DNA from: an uncultured Pseudomonadota bacterium
GTDB lineage: Bacteria > Myxococcota_A > UBA796 > GCA-2862545
Direction: 5' to 3'
Assembly: GCA_913061235.1 (NCBI GenBank)
Contig: CAJXTB010000026.1
Location: 1-64,000 of the forward strand
DNA length: 64,000 nucleotides
Shown here piece by piece: positions 52,681-60,762 of the stretch (positions within the stretch are counted from its first letter, which is position 1; every line of letters starts with the position of its first letter). Position numbers and translations under genes: made by a program. Below the pieces are notes generated by a model that was not told the origin of the DNA, ran no database searches, and saw nothing but the letters and a program-made list of their open reading frames with translations.

Positions 52681-53304
52681 CTAGCGCCCGACAAGTTCGA
52701 TTGTCAGGGCCACACTGTCTTGGATGAGGTCGTCTGGCATTCCGGGGTAGGCAATGCCGAAGTCTTGGCGGTCAATGACAAACTCGGTCGACGCCGTCAT
52801 GGCGCCATCCGTCTGACTCACGGTCGCAGGAAACGTCAGACGCTGGGTTTGCCCATGCATGGTGAGGTTGCCAGTCACCTCGTGGGTAGCGCCGTCAACA
52901 CCTGGCTTTGCCACAATGCTGGTCGAGGCAAAGCGCGACGTGGGAAAGGTCTCTACGTCGAAGAAGTCCGCCTTCTTAAGGTGGGCAGTGAGGTCTTCGA
53001 TGTCCGCACGAAGCGAGTCCATGTGAATGGTGACCTCAACAGAGGTGAGCTCTGATCCTTCGGCGCGGAGCTGTCCTTCCCAGCGGTCGAACGCGATGGG
53101 ATGGGTTGCGGTGATCTTGGCGCCCAGGGCGTGAACGGTCGATGCTCCAACATCCAGTGCCAACACACGACCGGTGGGAGCAGCCGCTTCGGTGGTCGGA
53201 GCCGGCTCAGAGACAGTCGCCGCCACACGGCCTTCACCCACATCAGGGGCACAGGCGGACAGAGCGAGCAGAAGGGCGGGAAGGGTTAGACGAGCGAAGG
53301 TCAT
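52681..53304 (-). CDS. YceI-family lipoprotein
   Basis: A 207-residue lipoprotein with lipobox LSAC (Cys18), followed by an Ala/Glu/Pro linker and a YceI lipocalin-like domain (residues about 45-205): VEVTIHMDSLRADIEDLTAHLKKADFFDVETFPTS split over two strands, NLTMHGQTQRLTFPA, DFGIAYPGMPDDLIQDSVAL. YceI proteins bind isoprenoid-like lipids and respond to acid or osmotic stress in some species. It is the first gene of a two-gene leftward transcript with ygiD, divergent from a LysR gene. A GGAG site precedes ATG 53304. Confidence 0.92.
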   Translation of the reverse strand: MTFARLTLPALLLALSACAPDVGEGRVAATVSEPAPTTEAAAPTGRVLALDVGASTVHALGAKITATHPIAFDRWEGQLRAEGSELTSVEVTIHMDSLRADIEDLTAHLKKADFFDVETFPTSRFASTSIVAKPGVDGATHEVTGNLTMHGQTQRLTFPATVSQTDGAMTASTEFVIDRQDFGIAYPGMPDDLIQDSVALTIELVGR

Positions 53305-53402
53305 GGGAACTCCAAGGTGAGAAGTGCCGTGAGCGGCCTCTCCATGACCCCTCAATAGAGGGTTGCTGTTTCGCTGTCGCTATGCAAATATGGTAGCCGG
53401 AG

Positions 53403-53416
53403 TTGCAAAAACGCAA
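53403..53416. promoter_or_regulatory. LysR-type box at the divergent promoter
   Basis: TTGC-AAAAAC-GCAA is an imperfect-spacer palindrome, typical of LysR operator half-sites. It lies immediately before the LysR start (53419) and about 100 bases upstream of yceI. It suggests autoregulation and control of yceI-ygiD. Confidence 0.45.
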
Positions 53417-53418
53417 TT

Positions 53419-54291
53419 ATGGATCTGAACGCTCTACAGACCTTCTTGTTCGTGGCCGACGAAGGCAGTCTTGCCGCGGCAGCCAACGCACTCAACGTGC
53501 CCACATCTACGGTGAGTCGACGAGTGGCTCGACTGGAAGACGACCTGGGTCTGTCCCTACTTTCTCGCTCTGGACGCGGAACCGTCCTGACCGACGACGG
53601 CCGCGCGCTGGCTCGGCGCTCGCGGTCAGCGCTGCAAGACCTGCGGGAGGTGGAACACGGCTTCGCAGATGCAGATGGACGCCCGCGCGGCACGCTGGTC
53701 GCAACAGCCCCGGTGGACTTGGGAACGACTGCCCTGTTGGCTGGCGTCATTGCCGAGTACGCCCGGCAATTTCCGCAGGTCAAGACCCGTCTACGGTTGA
53801 CCAATCGCGTCACCGACCTGCTAGATGACGGGATCGACGTGGCCTTTCGTATGCACACTGGCCCGCTTCCCCCACGCGACGACTTGATTGCACGCAGACT
53901 CGGACACCTGACGTTCGGGGTGTACGCAAGCCGACACTATCTGCAGGGAGCGACGACTCCACAGGTCTGGCAAGACCTCCAAGCCCACCCCCTCATTGCC
54001 CACAGCACAGCCACCGAAGCGGTCCTTCCGGCACATCCGCTCATCAGTGCAGACGACTTCAGTGCCATTGCCGCACTCATTGCCCACGGTGCTGGCGTGG
54101 GCATCTTGCCGGACTTCGTCAGCCAAGCCTATCCAGACCTCGTGCGCCTCGACCTCGACTGGCCGGGCGGCGAGTCAACGCCAACACTCTCGTTGGTGTG
54201 GCTGCGTACCCGTCACTTGTCCGCACGCATCCGCAGCTTTGTAGACGTCTGTGTCAGCCAGACCCAAGAAAGCGAGTGGTTGTCTCGCTAG
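53419..54291 (+). CDS. LysR-family transcriptional regulator
   Basis: A 290-residue LysR regulator. The N-terminal winged helix-turn-helix reads MDLNALQTFLFVADEGSLAA, AANALNVPTSTVSRRVARLE and LGLSLLSRSGRG. The effector-binding domain follows, with LVATAPVDLGTTALLAGVI, RLTNRVTDLLDDGIDVAFR and LIAHGAGVGILPDF. It is divergent from yceI-ygiD, the usual arrangement for a LysR regulator and its targets. Confidence 0.94.
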   Translation: MDLNALQTFLFVADEGSLAAAANALNVPTSTVSRRVARLEDDLGLSLLSRSGRGTVLTDDGRALARRSRSALQDLREVEHGFADADGRPRGTLVATAPVDLGTTALLAGVIAEYARQFPQVKTRLRLTNRVTDLLDDGIDVAFRMHTGPLPPRDDLIARRLGHLTFGVYASRHYLQGATTPQVWQDLQAHPLIAHSTATEAVLPAHPLISADDFSAIAALIAHGAGVGILPDFVSQAYPDLVRLDLDWPGGESTPTLSLVWLRTRHLSARIRSFVDVCVSQTQESEWLSR

Positions 54292-54311
54292 CGGGCCCGG
54301 CCTGCACAGCG

Positions 54312-54572
54312 CTAGTCGTTATTGCGACGAGACAGCAGCGCCGAGACTTCTTCTTGCTCGGTGCATGTCAGGCTGTTGTCGTCGTTCACTCGGCAGTGTT
54401 TGACCTTGCCATCACCGACGCCACACCCAAGGACAGGCTTGCACTCGCCTTCCCAGTAGCCAACGTAGATAGCGTCCGAGGTCATCTCCGCGCTGGAGAC
54501 GGTGCGAATGGTCGCACAGGCGCTGCTCATCAACGCCACGGCCAGCAGTAGTACAGTCTTGGTACCCATCAT
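54312..54572 (-). CDS. Small lipoprotein (micro-lipoprotein 4)
   Basis: An 86-residue lipoprotein with lipobox SSAC (Cys19). The mature part has four Cys (GECKPVLGCGVGDGKVKHC, LTCTEQEEV), resembling its upstream neighbours. It is the last of four small lipoproteins in one leftward transcript, 10 bases after the third. The family is unrecognised. Confidence 0.7.
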   Translation of the reverse strand: MMGTKTVLLLAVALMSSACATIRTVSSAEMTSDAIYVGYWEGECKPVLGCGVGDGKVKHCRVNDDNSLTCTEQEEVSALLSRRNND

Positions 54573-54582
54573 ACGAGCCCCC

Positions 54583-54864
54583 TTACAGCCGTGGCTGAAC
54601 GTTGTAGTTGGTGATGTTTTCGATGACGAGAGTGGTCCTGCAGTTGCTCTGCTCGCTGCCGTTCACGTCGCAGATCTGGACATAGTAGTTGGTCAGCTGG
54701 GTCTCACTGCTGCCGCTACCAATGCTGCCGGCATCCTTGAGGCTCTCCCGGACGACCTTGTTGGTGTCCGGCAAAAACGAGTCATGAAGCATAATCTTGG
54801 GGGTTCCACACCCCACAAGTCCAACAAGGCCGAGCACGAGCCCGGCGCGAAGAATCACGGTCAT
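54583..54864 (-). CDS. Small lipoprotein (micro-lipoprotein 3)
   Basis: A 93-residue lipoprotein with lipobox LVGC (Cys19), start ATG 54864, and a GAGGTG site upstream. The C-terminus has two Cys in YYVQICDVNGSEQSNCRTT, matching the C-x(n)-NG-x(n)-C pattern of the other three. It lies 8 bases downstream of micro-lipoprotein 2. Confidence 0.7.
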   Translation of the reverse strand: MTVILRAGLVLGLVGLVGCGTPKIMLHDSFLPDTNKVVRESLKDAGSIGSGSSETQLTNYYVQICDVNGSEQSNCRTTLVIENITNYNVQPRL

Positions 54865-54872
54865 TGCACACC

Positions 54873-55148
54873 TCATTGGAAGAAGACCTGAGTCTTGTTG
54901 CAGGCCAAGCGGTCGCCAGTGTCGTCCCGCACATCGCACCGCTTCTCACACACGAGTCCGTCGCCAGACTCACCGCACTCCCACCACACGGTCTTGGTGA
55001 AGCCCCACAGCACGAAGCTCTTGCTGTCGAGGGTCTTGATGATGGTGGTACCTCCGCCGCCAGGCGCATCTTCCACCGACACAATCATCCGTCCCGCGCA
55101 GCCTGTTGCCAGGATGAGTCCGCACGTCAGCAGTGCAACGCGAATCAT
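54873..55148 (-). CDS. Small lipoprotein (micro-lipoprotein 2)
   Basis: A 91-residue lipoprotein with lipobox ATGC (Cys17). The mature part has GGGGTTIIKTLDSKSFVLWG, then CGESGDGLVCEKRCDV and LACNKTQVFFQ. The ATG overlaps the stop of the preceding gene by four bases (ATGA). Confidence 0.72.
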   Translation of the reverse strand: MIRVALLTCGLILATGCAGRMIVSVEDAPGGGGTTIIKTLDSKSFVLWGFTKTVWWECGESGDGLVCEKRCDVRDDTGDRLACNKTQVFFQ

Positions 55149-55372
55149 TGCCCACCCCCGCGGCCGTCATTGAACGTGATGGGTACACGCTTGCAGTTGG
55201 TGAGGGAGCCGTCGGCCGTACGGGCGCACTGAATGACGCCAGTCCTGGCGCCACCCGCTTGCGAGTACACCATGGTCATCTTGCCCGGCGTCGCCGTCAT
55301 TGACGTGATGAGCCGAGGTGCCTGGCACGCCGACGCACTGACAACAAGCGCCAGAAGTAGGGGTCTAAACAT
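55145..55372 (-). CDS. Small lipoprotein (micro-lipoprotein 1)
   Basis: A 75-residue lipoprotein with a Cys at residue 16 (SASAC) and start ATG 55372 with AGAGGT upstream. The mature part ends VIQCARTADGSLTNCKRVPI and FNDGRGGGQ. It is the first of four small lipoproteins; its stop overlaps the next ATG by four bases. Confidence 0.7.
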   Translation of the reverse strand: MFRPLLLALVVSASACQAPRLITSMTATPGKMTMVYSQAGGARTGVIQCARTADGSLTNCKRVPITFNDGRGGGQ

Positions 55373-55518
55373 ACAGAACCTCTGTAGAAGGGAGGGGTCG
55401 CCTGGGTTGAGCGGAGCCCACTGTCTCAAGTTCGACGCCTGCATTCCCTTTCACTGTCTCTCACCTGAACCCATCAAGAGCCCTTGCCACCACCCCATCC
55501 GCGCACAGCTGAGCCCCC

Positions 55519-57342
55519 ATGTCTGAACGCCCCCCAAAGAAGTTGGGCTGGTTCCGCCGTTCTCTAGGAGTCTTCCGCGCCACTCCGCGCGCGGTCGCCC
55601 TGGTGTGGTCGACCAGTCGCAGTCTGACCCTCGCCCTGTTCGCCCTCACCTTGGTCGCTGGACTGTTGCCAGGAGGCATTGCGTGGGTTGGAAAGCTCAT
55701 CATCGACGCCGTTGTCGCAGCCATGGATTCCCCAGACCATGACCCGACCATCGCGCTGCAGTGGGTTGCTGTAGAAGCAGGGCTCATCGTGGTAATGGCA
55801 GCGATTCAGCGTGGCTTAGACGTCGTCAATTCCCTGCTCCGCGCTCAGCTGGGCCACAACGTCAACGTCCTCATCCTGAACAAAGCACTCGACCTGTCGC
55901 TGTCGCACTTTGAAGACCCGACCTTCTACGACCGCATGACACAGGCCCGCAGAGAGGCATCCTCACGGCCTCTTTCACTGGTGCAGCGCTCCTTCGGCTT
56001 GGTCCAGAACGTCATTGCCTTATCGACCTACGCCGTCCTCCTGATTCGCCTGTCCCCATGGGCCGTAGGCGTGCTCGCACTCGCCGCCATTCCCGCGTTC
56101 ATCGCGGAAGCTCAGTTCGCGGGTCAGGCATTCCGATTGTTCCGTTGGCGCACCCCCGAAAAACGAAAGCAAGCCTACCTAGAAGTCGTGGTTGCCCGAG
56201 AAGACTACGCCAAAGAGGTCAAGCTGCTTCGCATTGGGCCGCTGTTGGTTCAACGCTACCAAGACATCTACGAGTCGCTGTACGCCGAGGACCGCAACCT
56301 GACGCTTCGTCGCGGCCTCTGGGGCTTTCTGCTCGGCCTTCTGTCGACGGCGGCCCTGTACGGCGCCTACGTCTGGATTGCGTTGCGGGCCATGGGGCGC
56401 CTCATCAGTCTTGGCGACATGACCATGTACTTGATGCTGTTCAAGCAAGGACAGAGCGCCTTTGCAGCCATCCTGCGTGCGGTCGGTGGCATGTACGAAG
56501 ACAACCTGTACCTGGCCAACCTCAACGCCTTCTTGGACGAGCCCGTGACCCGCAACGACGGAACACACCCAGAAGGCCCCACGCCCGGCGACGGCATCCG
56601 CTTTGAAGACGTGTGGTTCTCGTACCCAGACAGCGACGAGCCCACGATTCGCGGTGTAGACCTCCACATTGCCCCAGGAACCAAGCTGGCTCTCGTCGGA
56701 CACAACGGCAGCGGAAAGACCACGCTCATCAAGCTGCTGACCCGGCTGTACCGCCCCACCCAAGGCCGCATTCTACTAGACGGCCTCGACCTCAACGACT
56801 GGCAAGAAGAGGCGCTGCGAAAGCGTGTCGGCGTCATCTTCCAGGACTTCGTGAAGTACCAGCTCACTGTGGGCGAGAACATTGGTGTGGGCGACGTTGA
56901 GCACATCGAAGACCAGGAGGCCCAGGCCAAGGCCGCTGAGCTCGGCATGGCCGCACCGTTCGTCGAGGACCTACCCTCGGGTCTCGATACGCAGCTCGGT
57001 CGCTGGTTCAAAGACGGTCGCGAGCTGTCCATCGGTCAGTGGCAGAAGGTGGCTCTGTCCCGCGCTTTCATGGCGCAAGACGCCGACATTCTAGTTCTTG
57101 ATGAGCCCACAAGTGCCATGGATGCCGAGGCAGAAGCCGAGATCTTCGAGCGTGTGCGGGCCATGACCGACCAACAGCTCGCCATCCTCATCAGCCACCG
57201 CTTCTCCACCGCGCGCATGGCCGACGACATTGTGGTGCTTGAGGCCGGTCGGGTACTCGAACACGGCAACCACGACACTCTCATGGCCGCCAAGGGTCGC
57301 TATGAACGCCTGTTTACCCTGCAAGCAGCCGGATACCGGTAG
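55519..57342 (+). CDS. ABC exporter (membrane and ATPase domains fused)
   Basis: A 607-residue half-transporter. The N-terminal membrane part has about six helices (residues about 35-330). The ATPase part has Walker A GHNGSGKTTL near residue 395, Q-loop VIFQDFVKYQ, signature LSIGQWQKVALSRA (a Gly-Gln variation on LSGGQ), Walker B ILVLDEPTSAMD and the H-loop ISHRFS. It resembles the lipid or peptide exporter group; two copies should form the working transporter. The substrate is unknown. A small membrane protein and an amidase follow. Confidence 0.93.
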   Translation: MSERPPKKLGWFRRSLGVFRATPRAVALVWSTSRSLTLALFALTLVAGLLPGGIAWVGKLIIDAVVAAMDSPDHDPTIALQWVAVEAGLIVVMAAIQRGLDVVNSLLRAQLGHNVNVLILNKALDLSLSHFEDPTFYDRMTQARREASSRPLSLVQRSFGLVQNVIALSTYAVLLIRLSPWAVGVLALAAIPAFIAEAQFAGQAFRLFRWRTPEKRKQAYLEVVVAREDYAKEVKLLRIGPLLVQRYQDIYESLYAEDRNLTLRRGLWGFLLGLLSTAALYGAYVWIALRAMGRLISLGDMTMYLMLFKQGQSAFAAILRAVGGMYEDNLYLANLNAFLDEPVTRNDGTHPEGPTPGDGIRFEDVWFSYPDSDEPTIRGVDLHIAPGTKLALVGHNGSGKTTLIKLLTRLYRPTQGRILLDGLDLNDWQEEALRKRVGVIFQDFVKYQLTVGENIGVGDVEHIEDQEAQAKAAELGMAAPFVEDLPSGLDTQLGRWFKDGRELSIGQWQKVALSRAFMAQDADILVLDEPTSAMDAEAEAEIFERVRAMTDQQLAILISHRFSTARMADDIVVLEAGRVLEHGNHDTLMAAKGRYERLFTLQAAGYR

Positions 57343-57404
57343 CGGTAGGACGACGACCGACAATGCGAACCGGTCCAAGTCCGCCGCGATAGGAGCGACG
57401 GACC

Positions 57405-57962
57405 ATGACCGACTCCCCGCAAGACCTACCCGAACGTCAGCCGCTTCCGCCGGCGGTGGACATTGGCACGCACGCCCAATTTGCTGCGATTGGACTGGTA
57501 GCGTCCGGCGTGACGTCCATGGTGATCTCAGGCTTCTCCCTGTGCATGGGGATAACGACCAGCGTGATGATGTTCAGTATGAACCTCACGTATGGCTTGC
57601 AATCCAGCGGCGACAGCATGTTTTTCATCATGACTGCCCTAGGATTGGCCTTCTCACTCAGCTTCCTATTTCCCCTCGCGACCGGCGCCGGTAGTGTCTA
57701 CGGCGGGTTGATGCTGAACGCTGGAGGTTCGCCAACGCCCATACGCGTTGCCGCAATCGGCATGGTTGTCGGCCATGCGTTCTTGATTGTGGGCGCTATT
57801 CCTGGCCTCATTATTGGCGGATGCACATCTGCACTGCTGCTACTGTCGTCACCGTTCATCGCCATTCTAGCCGTTGGCTCTGCCGTGTTGACGTTCGTTG
57901 CCGTCCGCGACGGCGAGCTGCTGCAACACGACAACACAGCGGAACCGCTGGAGACTTCATGA
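57405..57962 (+). CDS. Membrane protein of unknown function
   Basis: A 185-residue protein with four predicted helices (residues about 27-50, 72-95, 117-140, 143-168), a Pro-rich N-terminus and an acidic C-terminus (HDNTAEPLETS). It lies 62 bases after the ABC exporter, and its TGA overlaps the amidase ATG (ATGA), so the genes are probably cotranscribed. The family is not recognised. Confidence 0.7.
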   Translation: MTDSPQDLPERQPLPPAVDIGTHAQFAAIGLVASGVTSMVISGFSLCMGITTSVMMFSMNLTYGLQSSGDSMFFIMTALGLAFSLSFLFPLATGAGSVYGGLMLNAGGSPTPIRVAAIGMVVGHAFLIVGAIPGLIIGGCTSALLLLSSPFIAILAVGSAVLTFVAVRDGELLQHDNTAEPLETS

Positions 57963-58879
57963 CCATACGACTGCTCGGCCTCTTGCTCTTCACAGCCTGC
58001 AAGTCTTCTCAAGTTCCCGTAGAACCTCCCCAAGAACCGGTGTTGGTAGAGCCCGTTCCCGTCGACGCGTGCGCCGCACTCGACGAGGCCGCCTGCTGGG
58101 ACGACGCGTCATGCATTCTTGATGCGTCAGGGTGCCATTCGCCTGTGACGAGATGCGAAACTACCTTTGTGCAAGGTGGGACATCCGCCTGTCAGAGCGC
58201 ACCGGGTTGCTCACTGATTCAAGAGCCGTGCTTTTGTCCACCCGGCGTGACGTGTGTGTGTGGCGGAGGTGCACCCCCTACCTGCGTGGCGGGTGTGTCC
58301 CTCACCCAGAGCCCCATCATCTGGGACGCCCAACGCGAGCAGCTGACCATCGTCTACCGCGCGGCGCATCAGCAACAAGGCCCCGAGTCCGCAGACATCC
58401 ACCCCCAGGTCATCGTACTCCATTGGACCGCCGGAGAGAGTTTCAACGGCGCCTTTCAGACGTTCAACCCAGCCCGTCTAGGGGGTCGGGCAGAGCTCCA
58501 AGGCGCAGGGGCTCTCAACGTCAGCGCCCACTTCATTGTGGAACAAGACGGAACCATCCACCAGCTGCTGCCAGTGACCACCATGGCCCGTCACGTCATT
58601 GGCCTCAACCATGTGTCCATCGGGATTGAGAACGTCGGCGGGACGGACAACATGCCACTCACCGAAGCCCAAGTCACCGCGAATGTCTCGCTTATCTACT
58701 GGCTTAGCGACGAGCACGACATCACCCATGTCATTGGCCATCACGAGTACCAACAGCTCGAGGGCACGCCACTGTTCGACGAGACCGATGACACCTACCG
58801 AACCACCAAGGTGGACCCGGGAGACGTGTTCATGCGCAACGTGCGCCGCCAAATCTCAGGCCTGCGGCTGGCGCCCTAG
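57959..58879 (+). CDS. N-acetylmuramoyl-L-alanine amidase lipoprotein (Amidase_2)
   Basis: A 306-residue lipoprotein. The lipobox is FTAC (Cys14), and a Cys-rich spacer covers residues about 35-125. The Amidase_2 (PGRP-like) domain has VIVLHWTAGESFNGAFQTF, NVSAHFIVEQDGTIHQLLP, ARHVIGLNHVSIGIENVG and HVIGHHEYQQLEG, giving the zinc-binding His residues. It should cleave the bond between MurNAc and the peptide stem in peptidoglycan. The start is coupled to the membrane gene. Its TAG overlaps the next convergent gene at CTAG (58876-58879). Confidence 0.9.
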   Translation: MTIRLLGLLLFTACKSSQVPVEPPQEPVLVEPVPVDACAALDEAACWDDASCILDASGCHSPVTRCETTFVQGGTSACQSAPGCSLIQEPCFCPPGVTCVCGGGAPPTCVAGVSLTQSPIIWDAQREQLTIVYRAAHQQQGPESADIHPQVIVLHWTAGESFNGAFQTFNPARLGGRAELQGAGALNVSAHFIVEQDGTIHQLLPVTTMARHVIGLNHVSIGIENVGGTDNMPLTEAQVTANVSLIYWLSDEHDITHVIGHHEYQQLEGTPLFDETDDTYRTTKVDPGDVFMRNVRRQISGLRLAP

Positions 58880-59421
58880 GCTTTCGTGTTCCCAATGAAC
58901 TCGACAAAGCCGCGTACCTGACTGGTCAGTAGGTCGGCGGCGAGTCCAGGCTCGGGAGCGCCGTCTTCGCCAACAGTCTTGTGAACGGCAGGAAAGAACA
59001 CGCGCTCACAGTATTGATGCGCATTCCGGTAGCCGAACACCTGTTGCAGCTGCTCGACGGGCCGTATGCCGCCCCAATAGCCAGCGGCGAGGCCGATATA
59101 GCAGACCGGGCGACGCTCAAATGCCTGCGGGAATGGCAGCATATCGATGAACAGCTTGAGCGCACCGGGGTAGCTTCCGTTGTACTCGGGGGTCACAACA
59201 ACCAGGCCATCGGACGCCAGGACTTGGTCCACGAGAGGCTGGAGTGCTGCCGGCTTGTTGGCGTAGGCCGTTGGTGACAGCAAGTCTGCTGGCAGGTCGC
59301 GCAGGTCCAACAGTGAGGCATTGACCCCTTCTTGAGCCGCGTACAGCGAGGTGACATGGGCGGCAACCCGTAGTGTGGTGCTGCCTTCTCGGTTGGTACC
59401 CGAGATAATCGTGATGTTCAT
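58876..59421 (-). CDS. NADPH-dependent FMN reductase-like flavoprotein
   Basis: A 181-residue flavodoxin-fold protein. Its FMN/NADPH pattern is IISGTNREGSTTLRVA, DGLVVVTPEYNGSYPGALKLFID and RPVCYIGLAAGYWGGIRPVEQL. The ATG at 59421 has AGGAG upstream and gives the family start; a longer frame is unsupported. It probably reduces FMN, quinones or azo compounds with NADPH. Confidence 0.92.
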   Translation of the reverse strand: MNITIISGTNREGSTTLRVAAHVTSLYAAQEGVNASLLDLRDLPADLLSPTAYANKPAALQPLVDQVLASDGLVVVTPEYNGSYPGALKLFIDMLPFPQAFERRPVCYIGLAAGYWGGIRPVEQLQQVFGYRNAHQYCERVFFPAVHKTVGEDGAPEPGLAADLLTSQVRGFVEFIGNTKA

Positions 59422-59511
59422 GAGTCTCCTGGCGGCGAAGAACGCCCGTGACGACGGGTACTGTGTCCCAGGCCAAGCGACCACACCGTCAGACCGCTCA
59501 AGACACGGGCG

Positions 59512-60141
59512 CTAGGACTCGAAGAACCACGACAGCACCGTGCTCTTGATTCCGACGGGCGTGATGGGATGGTCTGCGACAACCAACGAAATACACGGCG
59601 CACCCTTGTGGATTCTCTGGTGGTGTGGCTGCGAGCCGTCTGCCACAGCAATGTCGCCACGCTCGAAGGTGCCCGACTCGTCGTCGTAGCCGCCAGACAG
59701 GACCAAGGTGCGCTCTAAGCCCGGGTGGTTGTGCGTGGGGACGGTCATCCCTGCCGCCAAATGAATGACGCGAACGGGCATCTCACTCTGCGAAAAACCA
59801 AGCGAAATCTTCTTTACGCCAGGTGCCACATAGGTCCACTCAAGGTCGCCATCACCCAGATAGCGCTCTAACGGTGCCGGAAAGCCATGCCGGGACGGAC
59901 GCGGCGCCTGCGGTTGCTCTTGGGCCGGTAGATTGGCCAGAAGCGCGTCTAGGCCAGACACGTTCTGCTCGGGCATCTGCGACAAATACTGCCCCGCCAC
60001 ATCTTGCAGATCTGCCAGTCGGTCTCGGCACTGTGGACAGTACGACGCATGACTGGCTGTCAGTAAGTCGACGCCTTCGGACTGGGTTCCCGCGATGTGT
60101 GCCAAGAGCCATTCGTCGGGCGGATGGTGAGATGGAATCAT
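59512..60141 (-). CDS. ChrR-like zinc-binding anti-sigma factor with cupin domain
   Basis: A 209-residue protein of the ChrR family. The N-terminal zinc-binding anti-sigma domain has an upstream His pair (HHPPDEWLLAHIAG) and HASYCPQC (the HxxxCxxC motif). The C-terminal cupin has VRVIHLAAGMTVPTHNHPGLERTLVLSGGYDDE. ChrR binds and holds RpoE; on singlet-oxygen stress RpoE is released. The start overlaps the sigma stop by four bases (ATGA). Confidence 0.9.
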   Translation of the reverse strand: MIPSHHPPDEWLLAHIAGTQSEGVDLLTASHASYCPQCRDRLADLQDVAGQYLSQMPEQNVSGLDALLANLPAQEQPQAPRPSRHGFPAPLERYLGDGDLEWTYVAPGVKKISLGFSQSEMPVRVIHLAAGMTVPTHNHPGLERTLVLSGGYDDESGTFERGDIAVADGSQPHHQRIHKGAPCISLVVADHPITPVGIKSTVLSWFFES

Positions 60142-60725
60142 GTCTGGCCCTCTAACGCTGCCCGCAGGTGAACCATCGCAAGGCGCACGCGGCTCTTTAC
60201 AGTGCCCAACGGAGTGTCCGTCGCTGTGGCAATCTCTGCGAGTGTGCGCCCCTCAAAGTACGCATGTTGCAAGGCAAACGCCTGCGCCTCCGGCAGCGTC
60301 GTCACCGCGTGACGTACGCGTTCCGCGCGCTGATGCAGCTGCGCAGTCTCGTCGGGCTGGGGCCCCTCGTCCACCAACATCGGATCGGTAGGCTCCACCT
60401 GGGGCCGCTTGCGACGGAAGTGGTCAATACGGGCATTGCGGGCAATTCCGTAGATCCAGCCCATGGCCGTACCGCGGCTACGGTCAAACAATGGCGCTCG
60501 CTTCCACACGCGGAGCATGACCTCTTGGGTCAGCTCGTCTGACAGCGTGACGTCGCCGCGAGTTGCACGCATCAAGAAGCTCTTAATCTTGGGAGCGACG
60601 TGCGCGTACAGCTGTGCAAATGCAGCTCTATCAGCATTCGCGGCTACAGCCTTCAGGAGCACGTCGGGATCAGCGGACAACCACACCTCTAGATGACCGA
60701 TAGTGATTCGCTGACTCGATACCAT
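60138..60725 (-). CDS. ECF RNA polymerase sigma factor, RpoE-like
   Basis: A 195-residue ECF sigma factor. Region 2 has FAQLYAHVAPKIKSFLMRAT, ELTQEVMLRVWKRAPLFD and GWIYGIARNARIDHFRR. Region 4 has AFALQHAYFEGRTLAEIATA and TPLGTVKSRVRLAMVHLR. It is followed by its ChrR-like anti-sigma partner. The ATG at 60725 lacks a clear ribosome site; a TTG at 60680 with AGAGGT nearby is an alternative start. Confidence 0.93.
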   Translation of the reverse strand: MVSSQRITIGHLEVWLSADPDVLLKAVAANADRAAFAQLYAHVAPKIKSFLMRATRGDVTLSDELTQEVMLRVWKRAPLFDRSRGTAMGWIYGIARNARIDHFRRKRPQVEPTDPMLVDEGPQPDETAQLHQRAERVRHAVTTLPEAQAFALQHAYFEGRTLAEIATATDTPLGTVKSRVRLAMVHLRAALEGQT

Positions 60726-60762
60726 GACAGACCGCAGTTTGGGGGTTCACCCTCTCTACGGA

